From Thiotrichales bacterium 19S9-11 (GTDB taxonomy: Bacteria > Pseudomonadota > Gammaproteobacteria > Francisellales > Francisellaceae), in the NCBI GenBank assembly GCA_021713395.1, contig JAKJJT010000001.1, positions 1-64,000 on the forward strand: 64,000 bases of DNA, given 5' to 3'. Below are positions 18,677 through 26,901 of this stretch, one piece after another. A program made the translations under genes and the position numbers. The notes under the pieces are model-generated. The model was not told the origin of the DNA, ran no database searches, and worked only from the letters and a program-made list of their open reading frames with translations. Position 1 is the first letter of the stretch; each line of letters begins with the position of its first letter.

Positions 18677-20070
18677 ATGATGTCACAAAAAAACTAAAAG
18701 TTATCTCTCCCTACGATCACAGTCTAATTGATACCGTTAGTATGCATACTCAAGCGCAAGCTACTCAAATGCTAGAAGATGCCTATTTAGCTTTTAAAGA
18801 TAGAGACCAATGGCTTAAACCCTATCAAAGAATGGATATACTAAAAAAATTAGCAGAACTTGTTGAAGATGAAAAAGAAAATTTTGCGCTTTTAATTGCC
18901 AAAGAGGGTGGTAAACCTTTGATGGATGCACAAGTGGAAGTAGCACGTGCTATTGATGGTATTTATCTTGCGATAAAAGAGTTATCACATATTATGCGTG
19001 GTGAAGAAGTACCCATGGGACATACTCAAGCTTCAATTAACCGACGCGCATCTTTTACCTATGAGCCTATTGGCGTTGTTATTGCTGTTAGTGCATTTAA
19101 TCATCCTCTTAATTTAATTATTCATCAAGTGGTTCCTGCAATTGCTGTTGGTTGCCCTGTCATTATCAAACCCGCTTCTGCAGCACCATTAAACTGTATA
19201 CACTTTATTAAGCTGATTCACAAAGCAGGGCTTAACCCAAACTGGGCACAAGTTGTTATTTGTGATAACCAGACAACTGAAATGTTAGTCACCAGTGAAA
19301 AGATTGGATTTTTTAGTTTTATTGGTTCTGCTAAAATTGGTTGGTGGTTAAAAAGTAAATTAGCGCCGGGTGTACGCTGTGCATTAGAGCATGGTGGGGT
19401 TGCCCCTGCTATTGTTGACTATGATGTGAATCTTGATGATGTCATCCCATCGTTAACTAAAGGTGGATTTTATCATGCAGGACAAGTCTGTGTTTCAACA
19501 CAACGTATCTATGTTGATAAAAAAATTATTAAACCCTTAACCGAAAAACTAATTACTGCGGTTGAAAAATTAGTCGTTGGCAACCCAAGTAACGATAATA
19601 CCGAAGTTGGCCCTTTAATTAAAACAAGTGAAGTTGACCGAGTGGACCAATGGGTTCAAGAAGCAATTCATTCTGGTGCAAAATTATTAACTGGTGGTGA
19701 AAAATTATCTGATAGCTTATATACACCAACAATTTTATTAGATCCACCACATAATGTGAAAGTTTCAACTGAAGAAGTCTTTGGCCCTGTTGTTTGCCTA
19801 TATCCGTATGATCATTATCTGGATGCTATTAACTTTGCTAATAGCCTTAATGTTGCCTTCCAAGCGGCTGTCTATACTGAACGCTTATCTATGGCAAATG
19901 ATTGTATTAAACGATTGGATGCAACTGCTGTAATGATCAATGATCATACCGCTTTTCGTGTTGACTGGATGCCATTTGCAGGGCGTCGTCATTCTGGTTA
20001 TGGTATTGGCGGTATAGGCTATACCATGCATGACATGCTACAAATCAAAATGGCTGTGATTAAATGTTAG
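18673..20070 (+). CDS. NAD(P)-dependent aldehyde dehydrogenase
   Basis: Aldehyde dehydrogenase superfamily, 465 residues from the ATG at 18673, which shares ATGA with the upstream stop; an ATG at 18664 is possible. The catalytic residues are visible: Asn143 in SAFNHPLN, Lys166 in IKPAS, Glu239 in ALEHGG (where most relatives have ELGG), and the nucleophile Cys273 in GQVCVSTQR. It belongs to the family of succinate-semialdehyde/lactaldehyde/glycolaldehyde-type enzymes, but the substrate cannot be assigned. The tight coupling to acetolactate synthase suggests a shared pathway around pyruvate-derived aldehydes. Confidence 0.88.
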   Translation: MNDVTKKLKVISPYDHSLIDTVSMHTQAQATQMLEDAYLAFKDRDQWLKPYQRMDILKKLAELVEDEKENFALLIAKEGGKPLMDAQVEVARAIDGIYLAIKELSHIMRGEEVPMGHTQASINRRASFTYEPIGVVIAVSAFNHPLNLIIHQVVPAIAVGCPVIIKPASAAPLNCIHFIKLIHKAGLNPNWAQVVICDNQTTEMLVTSEKIGFFSFIGSAKIGWWLKSKLAPGVRCALEHGGVAPAIVDYDVNLDDVIPSLTKGGFYHAGQVCVSTQRIYVDKKIIKPLTEKLITAVEKLVVGNPSNDNTEVGPLIKTSEVDRVDQWVQEAIHSGAKLLTGGEKLSDSLYTPTILLDPPHNVKVSTEEVFGPVVCLYPYDHYLDAINFANSLNVAFQAAVYTERLSMANDCIKRLDATAVMINDHTAFRVDWMPFAGRRHSGYGIGGIGYTMHDMLQIKMAVIKC

Positions 20071-20150
20071 CTTTATAGCTCAAGTAAGTATTAAACTACG
20101 CCTGCTTCAGAATTAAGAAGCATTTGATCACTAAAAAAAGGAACTTTCAA

Positions 20151-21287
20151 ATGCAAAAAATCAAAATCTTATTAAGCCTATTTGTCATATTAATCATGCC
20201 ATCATCTTATGCAAACACTTGGAAAGAAGACTTAAAGCTAGGTGAAGAGACAACCGCTCAAAATTATCTAAATGTGCCATTTGTTAAACCAAAAAATTGG
20301 AAAACCACCTATACAATACCAAGCAATTGGCCAACTTTTGAAAATAGAGGCCCATTGGATCGATCTCCTAAAGATAAACCTTCAAAAGTAATAACTCTTG
20401 GAACGGGAGATCCAAATCCAAATCCAAATCGCTATGGACCAGCTCATGTTGTTATTGTGAATGGTTACCCTTACTTTATTGACTGTGGTGAAGGTTGGTG
20501 GCGAGCACTCGCAAAAACTATTTTATCTCAAGGTAATATGGATCTTGTTAATGTTTTTAAATTAGAAAACTTAAAATATATGTTCTTAACGCACTTACAT
20601 GAAGATCATACCGTTGGACTTCCCTCTTTTATCAATAACCCTTTTAAATTTGGTACTGGTGCAAATAAAAAAGTTTATGGGCCTAAAGGCGTTGATAAAA
20701 TGATTGGCCATATTAATGCAGCATGGAGTATTGATCGAAATGAAATGTTTCAAGGCTCTGTCGGAACAAAGCGCTCAACCTTTGATGGTGCAACTGCTGT
20801 TGGTATACCAATTGATCCAGCTATTGGTGCTACAGGTAGGAAAATTTTTGAAGATGAAAATGTTGAAGTCTATGCTTATCCAACTAAGCACGGTAATCTT
20901 AAACATACCTATGCCTATCGTTTTATAACAAAACCAGATAACCGAATTATTGTCTTTGGTGGAGATGGTCATTATTCTAAAGGTTTGGTTGCTGCTGCTA
21001 AAGATGCAGATGTTTTAATTATCGAAGGCTTTACATTCAAAAATATGAAGTATTCACCCTGGGGTGGTGAAACACTTAATGCAAAGTTTGACTCAATCAA
21101 GAAATATCATATGTTTCCTATTGAACTTAAGCTCGTACAAGAAGAATCTAAAGTAAAAGAAATTGTACTTGTTCATACTCAAAACTATAACAACCCTGAA
21201 AATTTCAAGCGTCTAGGGCTATTACAAGAAATGATTGATGCCGGTGTTAAAAATGTCTTACAAGCACAAGATGGTGATATGTACTAA
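20151..21287 (+). CDS. Exported metallo-beta-lactamase-fold hydrolase
   Basis: Periplasmic MBL-fold hydrolase. A signal peptide covers about residues 1-21 (ending PSSYA-NT). The metal-binding motif is THLHEDHTVGL (H148, H150, D152, H153), with later ligands in YPTKHG and FGGDGHYS. The fold and the GTGDPNPNPNRYGPAHV start of the domain resemble the RNase Z/arylsulfatase-like branch, but export argues against a tRNase. The start at 20151 is chosen because AAAAGGAA precedes it at good spacing and it begins the signal sequence; a TTG at 20124 would add nine residues. It overlaps the converging queC stop by four bases. Confidence 0.85.
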   Translation: MQKIKILLSLFVILIMPSSYANTWKEDLKLGEETTAQNYLNVPFVKPKNWKTTYTIPSNWPTFENRGPLDRSPKDKPSKVITLGTGDPNPNPNRYGPAHVVIVNGYPYFIDCGEGWWRALAKTILSQGNMDLVNVFKLENLKYMFLTHLHEDHTVGLPSFINNPFKFGTGANKKVYGPKGVDKMIGHINAAWSIDRNEMFQGSVGTKRSTFDGATAVGIPIDPAIGATGRKIFEDENVEVYAYPTKHGNLKHTYAYRFITKPDNRIIVFGGDGHYSKGLVAAAKDADVLIIEGFTFKNMKYSPWGGETLNAKFDSIKKYHMFPIELKLVQEESKVKEIVLVHTQNYNNPENFKRLGLLQEMIDAGVKNVLQAQDGDMY

Positions 21288-22081
21288 GCATCTATTCTAA
21301 GAGCTCTCTGACAATAATTTTTTACACTATTCCAATCAACAATACCTGTCTCATCTGCATAGATAATTGGATCTTTCTGATTTAGCTTAATAAAAGCTTC
21401 TATGCGCGAGATAGATGAAGCTGATTTATAATCACTGTAGTACTGACCATTAATTAAAATGGGATTATAAGATGTAATTGTTCGTTCTAAAACTTGATTA
21501 AAATCTAAGTTTAATATCTCACAATTTTTTTCTAAATCCTCTAAAATTTGATATTTTTCTAACTCCAAATAAGGCGTATAGTATGTTACTTTTTCAGCAT
21601 CCCAATTGCCTGAAATAAATGCTTGGTAATCTAGGTTACGAAATTCTTCTCGACAATCAGGATAAGTTTGATGATCTCCTGCATGAATTCCCATAGCAAT
21701 AAGACACGATTGATTATTTCTTTCAGCAATAGATAAAGCAATTGACTGAATAATTGATGAAAAAATTTTATTGCGATTTGGAACAACTGTTTTTTTCATA
21801 TTATCTTTTTGATAATGGCCTTCAGGTATGTCATCTCCACCTGAAATAAGCGTTGAATAAAGTAAACTATCTAAGCCATCTAACTTAATTAGATGATGAT
21901 CAACTGGGTATTTCTTATCTTTTAAATAGGTAGATAACTGTGATGCCCTATCTAACTCAACCTTATGCTTCTGACCGTAATCAAATGAAATAGCAATAAC
22001 TTGATAATTTTGAGCTAATAAGTGAATTAGTAAACTGGAAGAATCCATACCACCTGAAAATGATAAAACGGCATATTTCAT
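21284..22081 (-). CDS. queC: 7-cyano-7-deazaguanine synthase QueC, lacking the zinc cysteines
   Basis: QueC converts 7-carboxy-7-deazaguanine to preQ0 with ATP and ammonia. The N-terminal PP-loop SGGMDSSSL (9-17), the FDYGQKHKVEL segment and VVPNRNKIF (99-107) are all diagnostic. In the C-terminal region (201-226), where QueC normally has four zinc-binding Cys (SCYN...CGxCxxC), this protein reads TITSYNP then SDYKSASSISR, so all four are replaced by Ser or Asp. At 265 residues it is longer than the usual 220-235. It is divergent from queD and queE, which supports a role in queuosine rather than defence. Confidence 0.88.
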   Translation of the reverse strand: MKYAVLSFSGGMDSSSLLIHLLAQNYQVIAISFDYGQKHKVELDRASQLSTYLKDKKYPVDHHLIKLDGLDSLLYSTLISGGDDIPEGHYQKDNMKKTVVPNRNKIFSSIIQSIALSIAERNNQSCLIAMGIHAGDHQTYPDCREEFRNLDYQAFISGNWDAEKVTYYTPYLELEKYQILEDLEKNCEILNLDFNQVLERTITSYNPILINGQYYSDYKSASSISRIEAFIKLNQKDPIIYADETGIVDWNSVKNYCQRALRIDA

Positions 22082-22204
22082 AATAAAATTTCCTTAAAAC
22101 ATATAAAATCAACTTTCGTTTTTAACATAAGTGCTATACAAGTGATAGTATTTTTTTTATCCTTAAACCAATTTACTTAAATTGATAATAGAAAGTATTT
22201 TAAT

Positions 22205-22693
22205 ATGGAAAATTCACATAAAATTTATCGCACATCCAAACGCTTAAGTGGCTATTCCACCTGTTTTCGTCAGTGGAATGCCTATCACTCACACTGTCGT
22301 TATATACATGGTTATGATTTAATTTTTATACTTCAATTTGAGGCTAAAAACTTAGATAAGCATCATTGGGTATGGGACTTTGGCTGGTTAAAGAATCCAA
22401 ACTATACCATTGGTAATAAAACTGTTAAAGCATGGTTTGACTATATGTTTGATCATACAGTCATTATTGCTGAAGATGACCCTGAACTTGAAACCTTTGA
22501 ACTATTAGCTCAAAAAGATTTAATCCAACTAAGAACCATGCCACATTACTCAACAGAAAAAGTTGGTGAGTTTATTCTTGAAACTTTAAATCCAATCGTT
22601 TGCTCTTTTAGTGATAACCGTGTCCGTCTAAATGAAGTTGAAGTTTGGGAAAATCAAAATAATATGGGATCCGCTAGGCTTATAACATGCTAA
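22205..22693 (+). CDS. queD: 6-carboxytetrahydropterin synthase QueD, divergent type
   Basis: QueD forms 6-carboxy-5,6,7,8-tetrahydropterin from 7,8-dihydroneopterin triphosphate in preQ0 synthesis. The protein is 162 residues. The likely catalytic Cys is C20 in STCFRQWNAYHSHCRY, and zinc ligands are probably H28, H30 and H35 (HSHCRYIHGY); the usual HGH is HGY here. DH in MFDHTVI and the final Glu in VEVWE complete the T-fold active site. This wording (CFRQW...HSHC..HGY) matches a subfamily I know from alphaproteobacteria rather than the E. coli type. It overlaps queE by seven bases. Confidence 0.87.
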   Translation: MENSHKIYRTSKRLSGYSTCFRQWNAYHSHCRYIHGYDLIFILQFEAKNLDKHHWVWDFGWLKNPNYTIGNKTVKAWFDYMFDHTVIIAEDDPELETFELLAQKDLIQLRTMPHYSTEKVGEFILETLNPIVCSFSDNRVRLNEVEVWENQNNMGSARLITC

Positions 22694-23487
22694 AAAATCA
22701 TCTACTTATTCAATCTAAACCCTATATTGATGGTCCTGAAAAAATTCTACCTGTTATTGAGTTATACCCTTGTCTTCAAGGAGAAGGAAAAAGACGTGGC
22801 ATACCAACACTTACAATTAGAACAACTGGCTGCACACATCGCTGTTATTTTCAAGGTGATAATTGGTGTGATAGTTGGTATTCAAGTATCCACGCTGAAA
22901 AAGGGTGCTACACCTTCGAAAATATCATTGATTTTATTTTAAAGCATAAGGCAATTAAAGAAATTATGTTAACTGGCGGCTCACCGACAATGCACCCAAA
23001 ATTAGTTTCCGCATTAACTGTCATTGCAAATGAGCTAAAACTATTGATTACCTTAGAGACAGAAGGTTCTCATTTTGTTAAAACGCCTTATCCCATTGGA
23101 TTACTTAGTCTAAGCCCTAAATTCTCTAATACAATTCCTAGCATTAACCAAAAAACCCCTCATGGCAAATTAGTCACTGAGGCAATGGTTAAGCAGCATA
23201 ATAAGTATCGTCTAAATTTTAAAGCCATTAAGGAAATGATTAATTATCATGATGACTATCAAATTAAGCCTGTATTTGATGGCAAGGAACAAACCTTAAA
23301 AGAAATTTTAGCTTTTTGTGAACAACTATCCATTCCAGCTGATAAAGTTTATTTAATGCCTCAAGGGCAAACGCGAGAACAAATGCTTCGAAATTACTCT
23401 AAGACAATGAGCATTGCCTTAGAAAATGGGTTTTCATTTACAGGAAGAGATCATATCATTGCATATAATGATAAAAGATATGTTTAA
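22687..23487 (+). CDS. queE: 7-carboxy-7-deazaguanine synthase QueE, variant cluster motif
   Basis: Radical-SAM enzyme that rearranges 6-carboxytetrahydropterin to 7-carboxy-7-deazaguanine. The QueE hallmarks LQGEGKRRGIPTL and TGGSPTMHP are clear. The cluster motif is unusual: C49-x3-C53 then FQGDNW and C61, that is Cx3Cx7C instead of Cx3Cx2C. At 266 residues it is longer than typical QueE (about 210-225). It is coupled to queD (7-base overlap). The same non-standard features appear across the whole queCDE set, suggesting they were inherited together as a distinct lineage. Confidence 0.87.
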   Translation: MLKNHLLIQSKPYIDGPEKILPVIELYPCLQGEGKRRGIPTLTIRTTGCTHRCYFQGDNWCDSWYSSIHAEKGCYTFENIIDFILKHKAIKEIMLTGGSPTMHPKLVSALTVIANELKLLITLETEGSHFVKTPYPIGLLSLSPKFSNTIPSINQKTPHGKLVTEAMVKQHNKYRLNFKAIKEMINYHDDYQIKPVFDGKEQTLKEILAFCEQLSIPADKVYLMPQGQTREQMLRNYSKTMSIALENGFSFTGRDHIIAYNDKRYV

Positions 23488-23621
23488 GTCATCATTTTTC
23501 TATACCTATCTTGTATAAAAGCATCAACTCTGCTTAAATGTGATTATTAGGTTAATCATATTTAACCTATTGATTTTAGAAATAAACTAAACAAGTACAT
23601 AAAAAATAACTAACCCTATAA

Positions 23622-23639
23622 TTGAAGCCCATGCTTCAA
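23622..23639. other. Perfect 7-bp hairpin in the queE-dksA gap
   Basis: TTGAAGC and GCTTCAA enclose a CCAT loop. No T-run follows on either strand, so it is not a convincing terminator. It could be an operator or an mRNA structure in the dksA leader; function unknown. Confidence 0.3.
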
Positions 23640-23768
23640 AAATGGCAAAATTTGTGCAATTATGCGAAAATACTGTTATGAAAAATAGCTAAATCATTTT
23701 TTTTGTGGTATACATTCGCAGATAATTTTTTAACATAAAACCGTTTAGACAAATTAAGGAGCCAAACA

Positions 23769-24176
23769 ATGCTAACAGAAGCAAAGCTCTTAGCGATGAC
23801 AGAAGATGATTATATGAATGATGAGCAACTAGGCTTTTTTCGTCATCTTTTAGAAGAAAATAAGAATGAATTGGTATTAAGTATTGAAGAAGCTAAAAAA
23901 AATCTTTCTGAGGCTGAACACAATATTGATCTAAACGATGTTGCGACACAACAGGAAATGCAACAGTTATACTTAAGAACTGTCGAGCGCCAAGGCAAAC
24001 TATTACGTAAAGTAGAATCTGCAATTAAGCGTACAGAAAGTGGCGATTATGGTTACTGTGAAGTGACAGGTGAACCTATCGGGCTTCGCCGTTTACTTGC
24101 TCGCCCAACAGCAACACTATCAATACAAGCAAAAGAAATTCAAGAGCATCACGAAAAAACTGAAGGCACGTCTTAA
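23769..24176 (+). CDS. dksA: RNA polymerase-binding transcription factor DksA, zinc-less form
   Basis: DksA binds the secondary channel of RNA polymerase and, with ppGpp, controls rRNA and amino-acid promoters. The protein is 135 residues. The coiled-coil tip keeps the DxxDxA motif (D54, D57, A59). The globular domain reads YGYCEVTGEPIGLRRLLARP, then ATLSIQA, so only C97 of the four zinc cysteines remains; the others are T100, S118 and A121. This C/T/S/A pattern is like the zinc-independent DksA2 of Pseudomonas and alphaproteobacterial DksA. AAGGAG precedes the ATG. gpsA follows after 27 bases. Confidence 0.94.
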   Translation: MLTEAKLLAMTEDDYMNDEQLGFFRHLLEENKNELVLSIEEAKKNLSEAEHNIDLNDVATQQEMQQLYLRTVERQGKLLRKVESAIKRTESGDYGYCEVTGEPIGLRRLLARPTATLSIQAKEIQEHHEKTEGTS

Positions 24177-24203
24177 CATTATATTTGTTAAGACTTAACT
24201 TAT

Positions 24204-25214
24204 ATGAACTCACCTTATAATTCTCCTTCTTGTTTGGTCATTGGCGCAGGCTCCTGGGGTACTGCATTAGCCCTTCACCTTGCATCACTAAATCATCAAA
24301 TCTATTTATATGCTAAAGATAAAAATGAAGCAAATGATATGATAACATCAGGTGTTAATAAACGTTATTTGCCTGATCACCCTTTTCCTGAAAATTTAGT
24401 TATCTGCCATGAATTTGAGCCAATTATAAAGAAAACAAATCATATTTTAATTGCTGTGCCAAGCCATGCATTTAAATCAGTCTTAACACAACTAAGTCCA
24501 CTTTTAACTAAAGAGCATCAAGTGCTATGGGCAACGAAAGGACTTTGCTCAAGAGAGCATAAATTACTATCTGAGGTGGCCAAAGAGAAATTACCAAGTG
24601 ACACGCCCTATGGCATGATTACTGGTCCAAGCTTTGCAAAAGAAGTTGCAAGTCATATGCCAACAGCAATTGTTATTGCTTCTTCAGATATGACATTTGC
24701 AAAAAATATGCAAGCTTATTGGAATGGCCCTTCTTTTCGCGTCTATACCTCTCAAGATATTATTGGTGTACAAATTGGTGGTGCGGTTAAAAATGTCCTT
24801 GCTATTGCCGTTGGTACATCAGATGGCTTAGGTTTTGGCAGTAATGCAAAAGCAGCACTAATTACCCGTGGTTTAGCTGAAATGAGTCGACTTGGGCTTA
24901 AACTTGGCGCTGATAAAGAAACATTATCAGGACTTGCCTGCCTTGGTGACCTTGTTTTAACTTGTACTGATAACCAATCTCGAAATCGACGTTTTGGCCT
25001 ATTACTCGGACAAGGCAAATCGATTACAGAAGCCCTAGAGACCATTGATCAAGTCGTTGAAGGCTATGAAACAACACAGCATATTTATCACTTGGCTAAA
25101 AAACTTGAAGTTGATATGCCAATTATTTTTGAAGCCCATCAAGTGCTTTATGAAGGAAAAGAACCATTAAAGGCGGTTCAGTCATTAATGCAGCGACAAC
25201 TCAAAGATGAGTAG
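24204..25214 (+). CDS. gpsA: Glycerol-3-phosphate dehydrogenase [NAD(P)+]
   Basis: GpsA reduces dihydroxyacetone phosphate to sn-glycerol-3-phosphate for phospholipid synthesis. A Rossmann GAGSWGTALALHLA motif lies near residue 14, ITGPSFAKEVA and the catalytic-Lys segment GGAVKNVLAIAVG are present, and the C-terminal domain has TRGLAEMSRLG and SRNRRFG. The 336-residue length is normal. It is the last core gene before the accessory island: 26 bases after its stop lies an IS4-type terminal sequence. Confidence 0.95.
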   Translation: MNSPYNSPSCLVIGAGSWGTALALHLASLNHQIYLYAKDKNEANDMITSGVNKRYLPDHPFPENLVICHEFEPIIKKTNHILIAVPSHAFKSVLTQLSPLLTKEHQVLWATKGLCSREHKLLSEVAKEKLPSDTPYGMITGPSFAKEVASHMPTAIVIASSDMTFAKNMQAYWNGPSFRVYTSQDIIGVQIGGAVKNVLAIAVGTSDGLGFGSNAKAALITRGLAEMSRLGLKLGADKETLSGLACLGDLVLTCTDNQSRNRRFGLLLGQGKSITEALETIDQVVEGYETTQHIYHLAKKLEVDMPIIFEAHQVLYEGKEPLKAVQSLMQRQLKDE

Positions 25215-25240
25215 TTAACTTACTGACTGATCATGTTTTT

Positions 25241-25253
25241 TCTCTGTACACGA
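25241..25253 (+). repeat. IS4-type element end, left copy (13 bp)
   Basis: TCTCTGTACACGA, followed by AGATTTTTT. Its exact reverse complement is at 35608-35620. It lies directly outside the 3' end of a transposase remnant, so it probably represents that element's terminal repeat. Confidence 0.5.
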
Positions 25254-25261
25254 AGATTTTT

Positions 25262-25570
25262 TCATTTGATTAACTCCGCAATCGGTATTTTAAGTATTTT
25301 TAAACAAAGTGAAAAATCTTTCACAGAGAATTTTAGCTTTTGATAAGCATTAGCAATCATGTCAAGCCCGTATCTGAAGTAGCTAAATTGCATTCTTGAA
25401 TGTTTTTTAAATTTAATTGGTTTTATTTTATCATCTCTGTACTGACCAACTTTATGCGCCCAAACAACGCCAATAGCTAACAGTGCCATTAATTTACAAA
25501 TTTTCTCTGGATCAGTTAAGTGTGTGTCTTCAAAGTTAAAGCCTCGACCTTTTAGTGCTTGAAATAAATG
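25262..25570 (-). pseudogene. IS4-family transposase remnant (C-terminal fragment)
   Basis: An open segment on the minus strand begins near LFQALKGRGFNFEDTHLT and ends PIAELIK. The wording FQALKGRGF...MALLAIGVVWAHKVG is typical of the C-terminal third of IS4-family transposases; the catalytic Asp residues upstream are absent. A stop codon and unrelated sequence interrupt the frame just before the fragment, and an IS6-type element lies next to the break. The fragment of about 100 residues cannot be active. Confidence 0.75.
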
Positions 25571-25642
25571 GTAATGTATTTATTTGATTGATATTGATTT
25601 TTTTGTTTAAATGGATTTTATTGATGGCAGCCTATGAGAAAG

Positions 25643-26473
25643 GGCTCCGTTGCAACTTTGACAAATTCACTCACTTGAGATTATTCTAACAGTTTTTCAC
25701 AGCAGGGCTTACTCCATGAATCCATTTAAATATCGTCAATTTGAAAGCATCTTTATCCTTCAATGTGTTCGTTGGTATTTAAAATATGGTTTAAGTTATC
25801 GTGATTTATCTGAAATGATGAAAGAACGTGGTGTTGAAGTGTGTCATACAACTATTTATCGTTGGGTAATTCAGTATTCTCATGAATTAAAGAAGCGTAG
25901 TAACTGGTATTGTATGGGTAAAATTGGCTCTTGGCGGGTTGATGAGACTTATGTGAAAGTTAAAGGTAAATGGAAATATTTATACCGTGCAGTTACAAGG
26001 GATGGTAAAACCATCGACTTTTACTTATCACACACTCGAAATACCAAAGCTGTTAAATGCTTCTTATCCAAAGCGTTAAAGAATAATAAAGACTGGATTC
26101 CATCAAAGATCAATACAGATTTAAATCCAGCCTACAACCATGCAATAGCTCAGTTAAAACAAGAAAATCCAAGCTACGCTGACATTGAGCATCGTAAGAA
26201 TAAATATTTCAATAACATTGTTGAACAAGATCATGGCAAGCTGAAACGATTAATTAAACCGATGCTTGGATTTGAATCTATGAAAACAGCCAATGCTACA
26301 ATTACTGGATATGAAGTTATGCGCATGTTTAAGAAAGGACAATTTGATTTTTGGCTGAGAAATAAGCGACAAACTGAAGCTCAATTTATCAATGAATTAT
26401 TTGGCATTTATGCAGCCTAATTGTATCTAAATATTGGTATTTTTTAGTCGTTAGAAATAGTTGCAACAGAGCC
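25643..26473 (+). mobile_element. IS6-family insertion sequence, 831 bp
   Basis: The left end GGCTCCGTTGCAACT and the right end (read inward, GGCTCTGTTGCAACT) form 15-bp inverted repeats with one mismatch, typical of IS6/IS26-type elements, enclosing one transposase. The flanking eight bases (TGAGAAAG and AAAAAAGT) do not match, so there is no target duplication. This suggests rearrangement after insertion, as expected for cointegrate-forming IS6 elements. Confidence 0.88.
25716..26420 (+). CDS. IS6-family transposase
   Basis: A 234-residue DDE transposase of the IS6 (IS26-like) family. An N-terminal helix-turn-helix region (LSYRDLSEMMKERGVEV) is followed by the catalytic triad in VDETYVKVKG, NTDLNPAY and NIVEQDHGKLKR. 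The C-terminus is complete and the frame intact, so the enzyme may be functional. It lies inside the inverted repeats of the element and carries no passenger gene. Confidence 0.93.
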   Translation: MNPFKYRQFESIFILQCVRWYLKYGLSYRDLSEMMKERGVEVCHTTIYRWVIQYSHELKKRSNWYCMGKIGSWRVDETYVKVKGKWKYLYRAVTRDGKTIDFYLSHTRNTKAVKCFLSKALKNNKDWIPSKINTDLNPAYNHAIAQLKQENPSYADIEHRKNKYFNNIVEQDHGKLKRLIKPMLGFESMKTANATITGYEVMRMFKKGQFDFWLRNKRQTEAQFINELFGIYAA

Positions 26474-26496
26474 AAAAAAGTTAACTAGACGGCGCC

Positions 26497-26688
26497 TTAA
26501 ATTCTTTTTACGCCAGTAGCAGCAGGGCCTTTTTGAGTTTTTGTCACTTCATATTGAACTTTATCATTATCGTTAACTATTCCAAGGGTGTCGTTTTTAT
26601 GGAAAAAAAGGTCTTTAGAGCCATCATCAGGTTTAATAAATCCAAAGCCTTTATCAGTATTAAAAAATTTTACAGTACCAGTTGTCAT
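26497..26688 (-). CDS. Cold-shock protein, CspA family
   Basis: A 63-residue single-stranded nucleic-acid-binding protein made of one cold-shock domain. RNP1 is KGFGFI and RNP2 DLFFH, both intact, and the start [10 protein letters not shown] is standard. CspA-type proteins melt RNA structure, often at low temperature. The C-terminus is a little shorter than the usual 66-70 residues. Just 23 bases downstream of its stop lies the right end of the IS6 element, which may have removed its terminator. It is an accessory copy within an island that also encodes an RRM protein and two desaturases. Confidence 0.92.
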   Translation of the reverse strand: MTTGTVKFFNTDKGFGFIKPDDGSKDLFFHKNDTLGIVNDNDKVQYEVTKTQKGPAATGVKRI

Positions 26689-26901
26689 TTTAGTATTCTC
26701 TTTAATTGTTTGATTTACTTAAATTGCGTTGAGTATAAATTTGAAAAAATAGAAGTTCTAAATTTTAGATAAAACATAAACAAAGCCCGTGAATTCTAGC
26801 ATACATTTTTAGATTAAGATACAAATATAGTAATTTATGCCCAATTGGTTAATATTTTTAAGTGATGTGGAAAGACTAAATATTTAATAAGAAGCTTAGT
26901 G

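Noticed and set aside
21284-22081. QueC-like protein as part of an antiphage system (QatC or CBASS-associated QueC-like)
   Set aside because: It sits head to head with queD and queE, so preQ0 synthesis explains it; no nuclease, cyclase or ATPase partner is nearby.
22082-22204. preQ1 riboswitch in the queC-queD gap
   Set aside because: I looked for the preQ1-I stem and A-rich tail and found neither; the gap is plain AT-rich sequence.
24752-25045. Open frame of 97 codons on the strand opposite gpsA
   Set aside because: It is an antisense shadow with unlikely composition, wholly inside a well-conserved gene.
25635-26481. 8-bp target duplication of the IS6 element
   Set aside because: The flanks TGAGAAAG and AAAAAAGT do not match.
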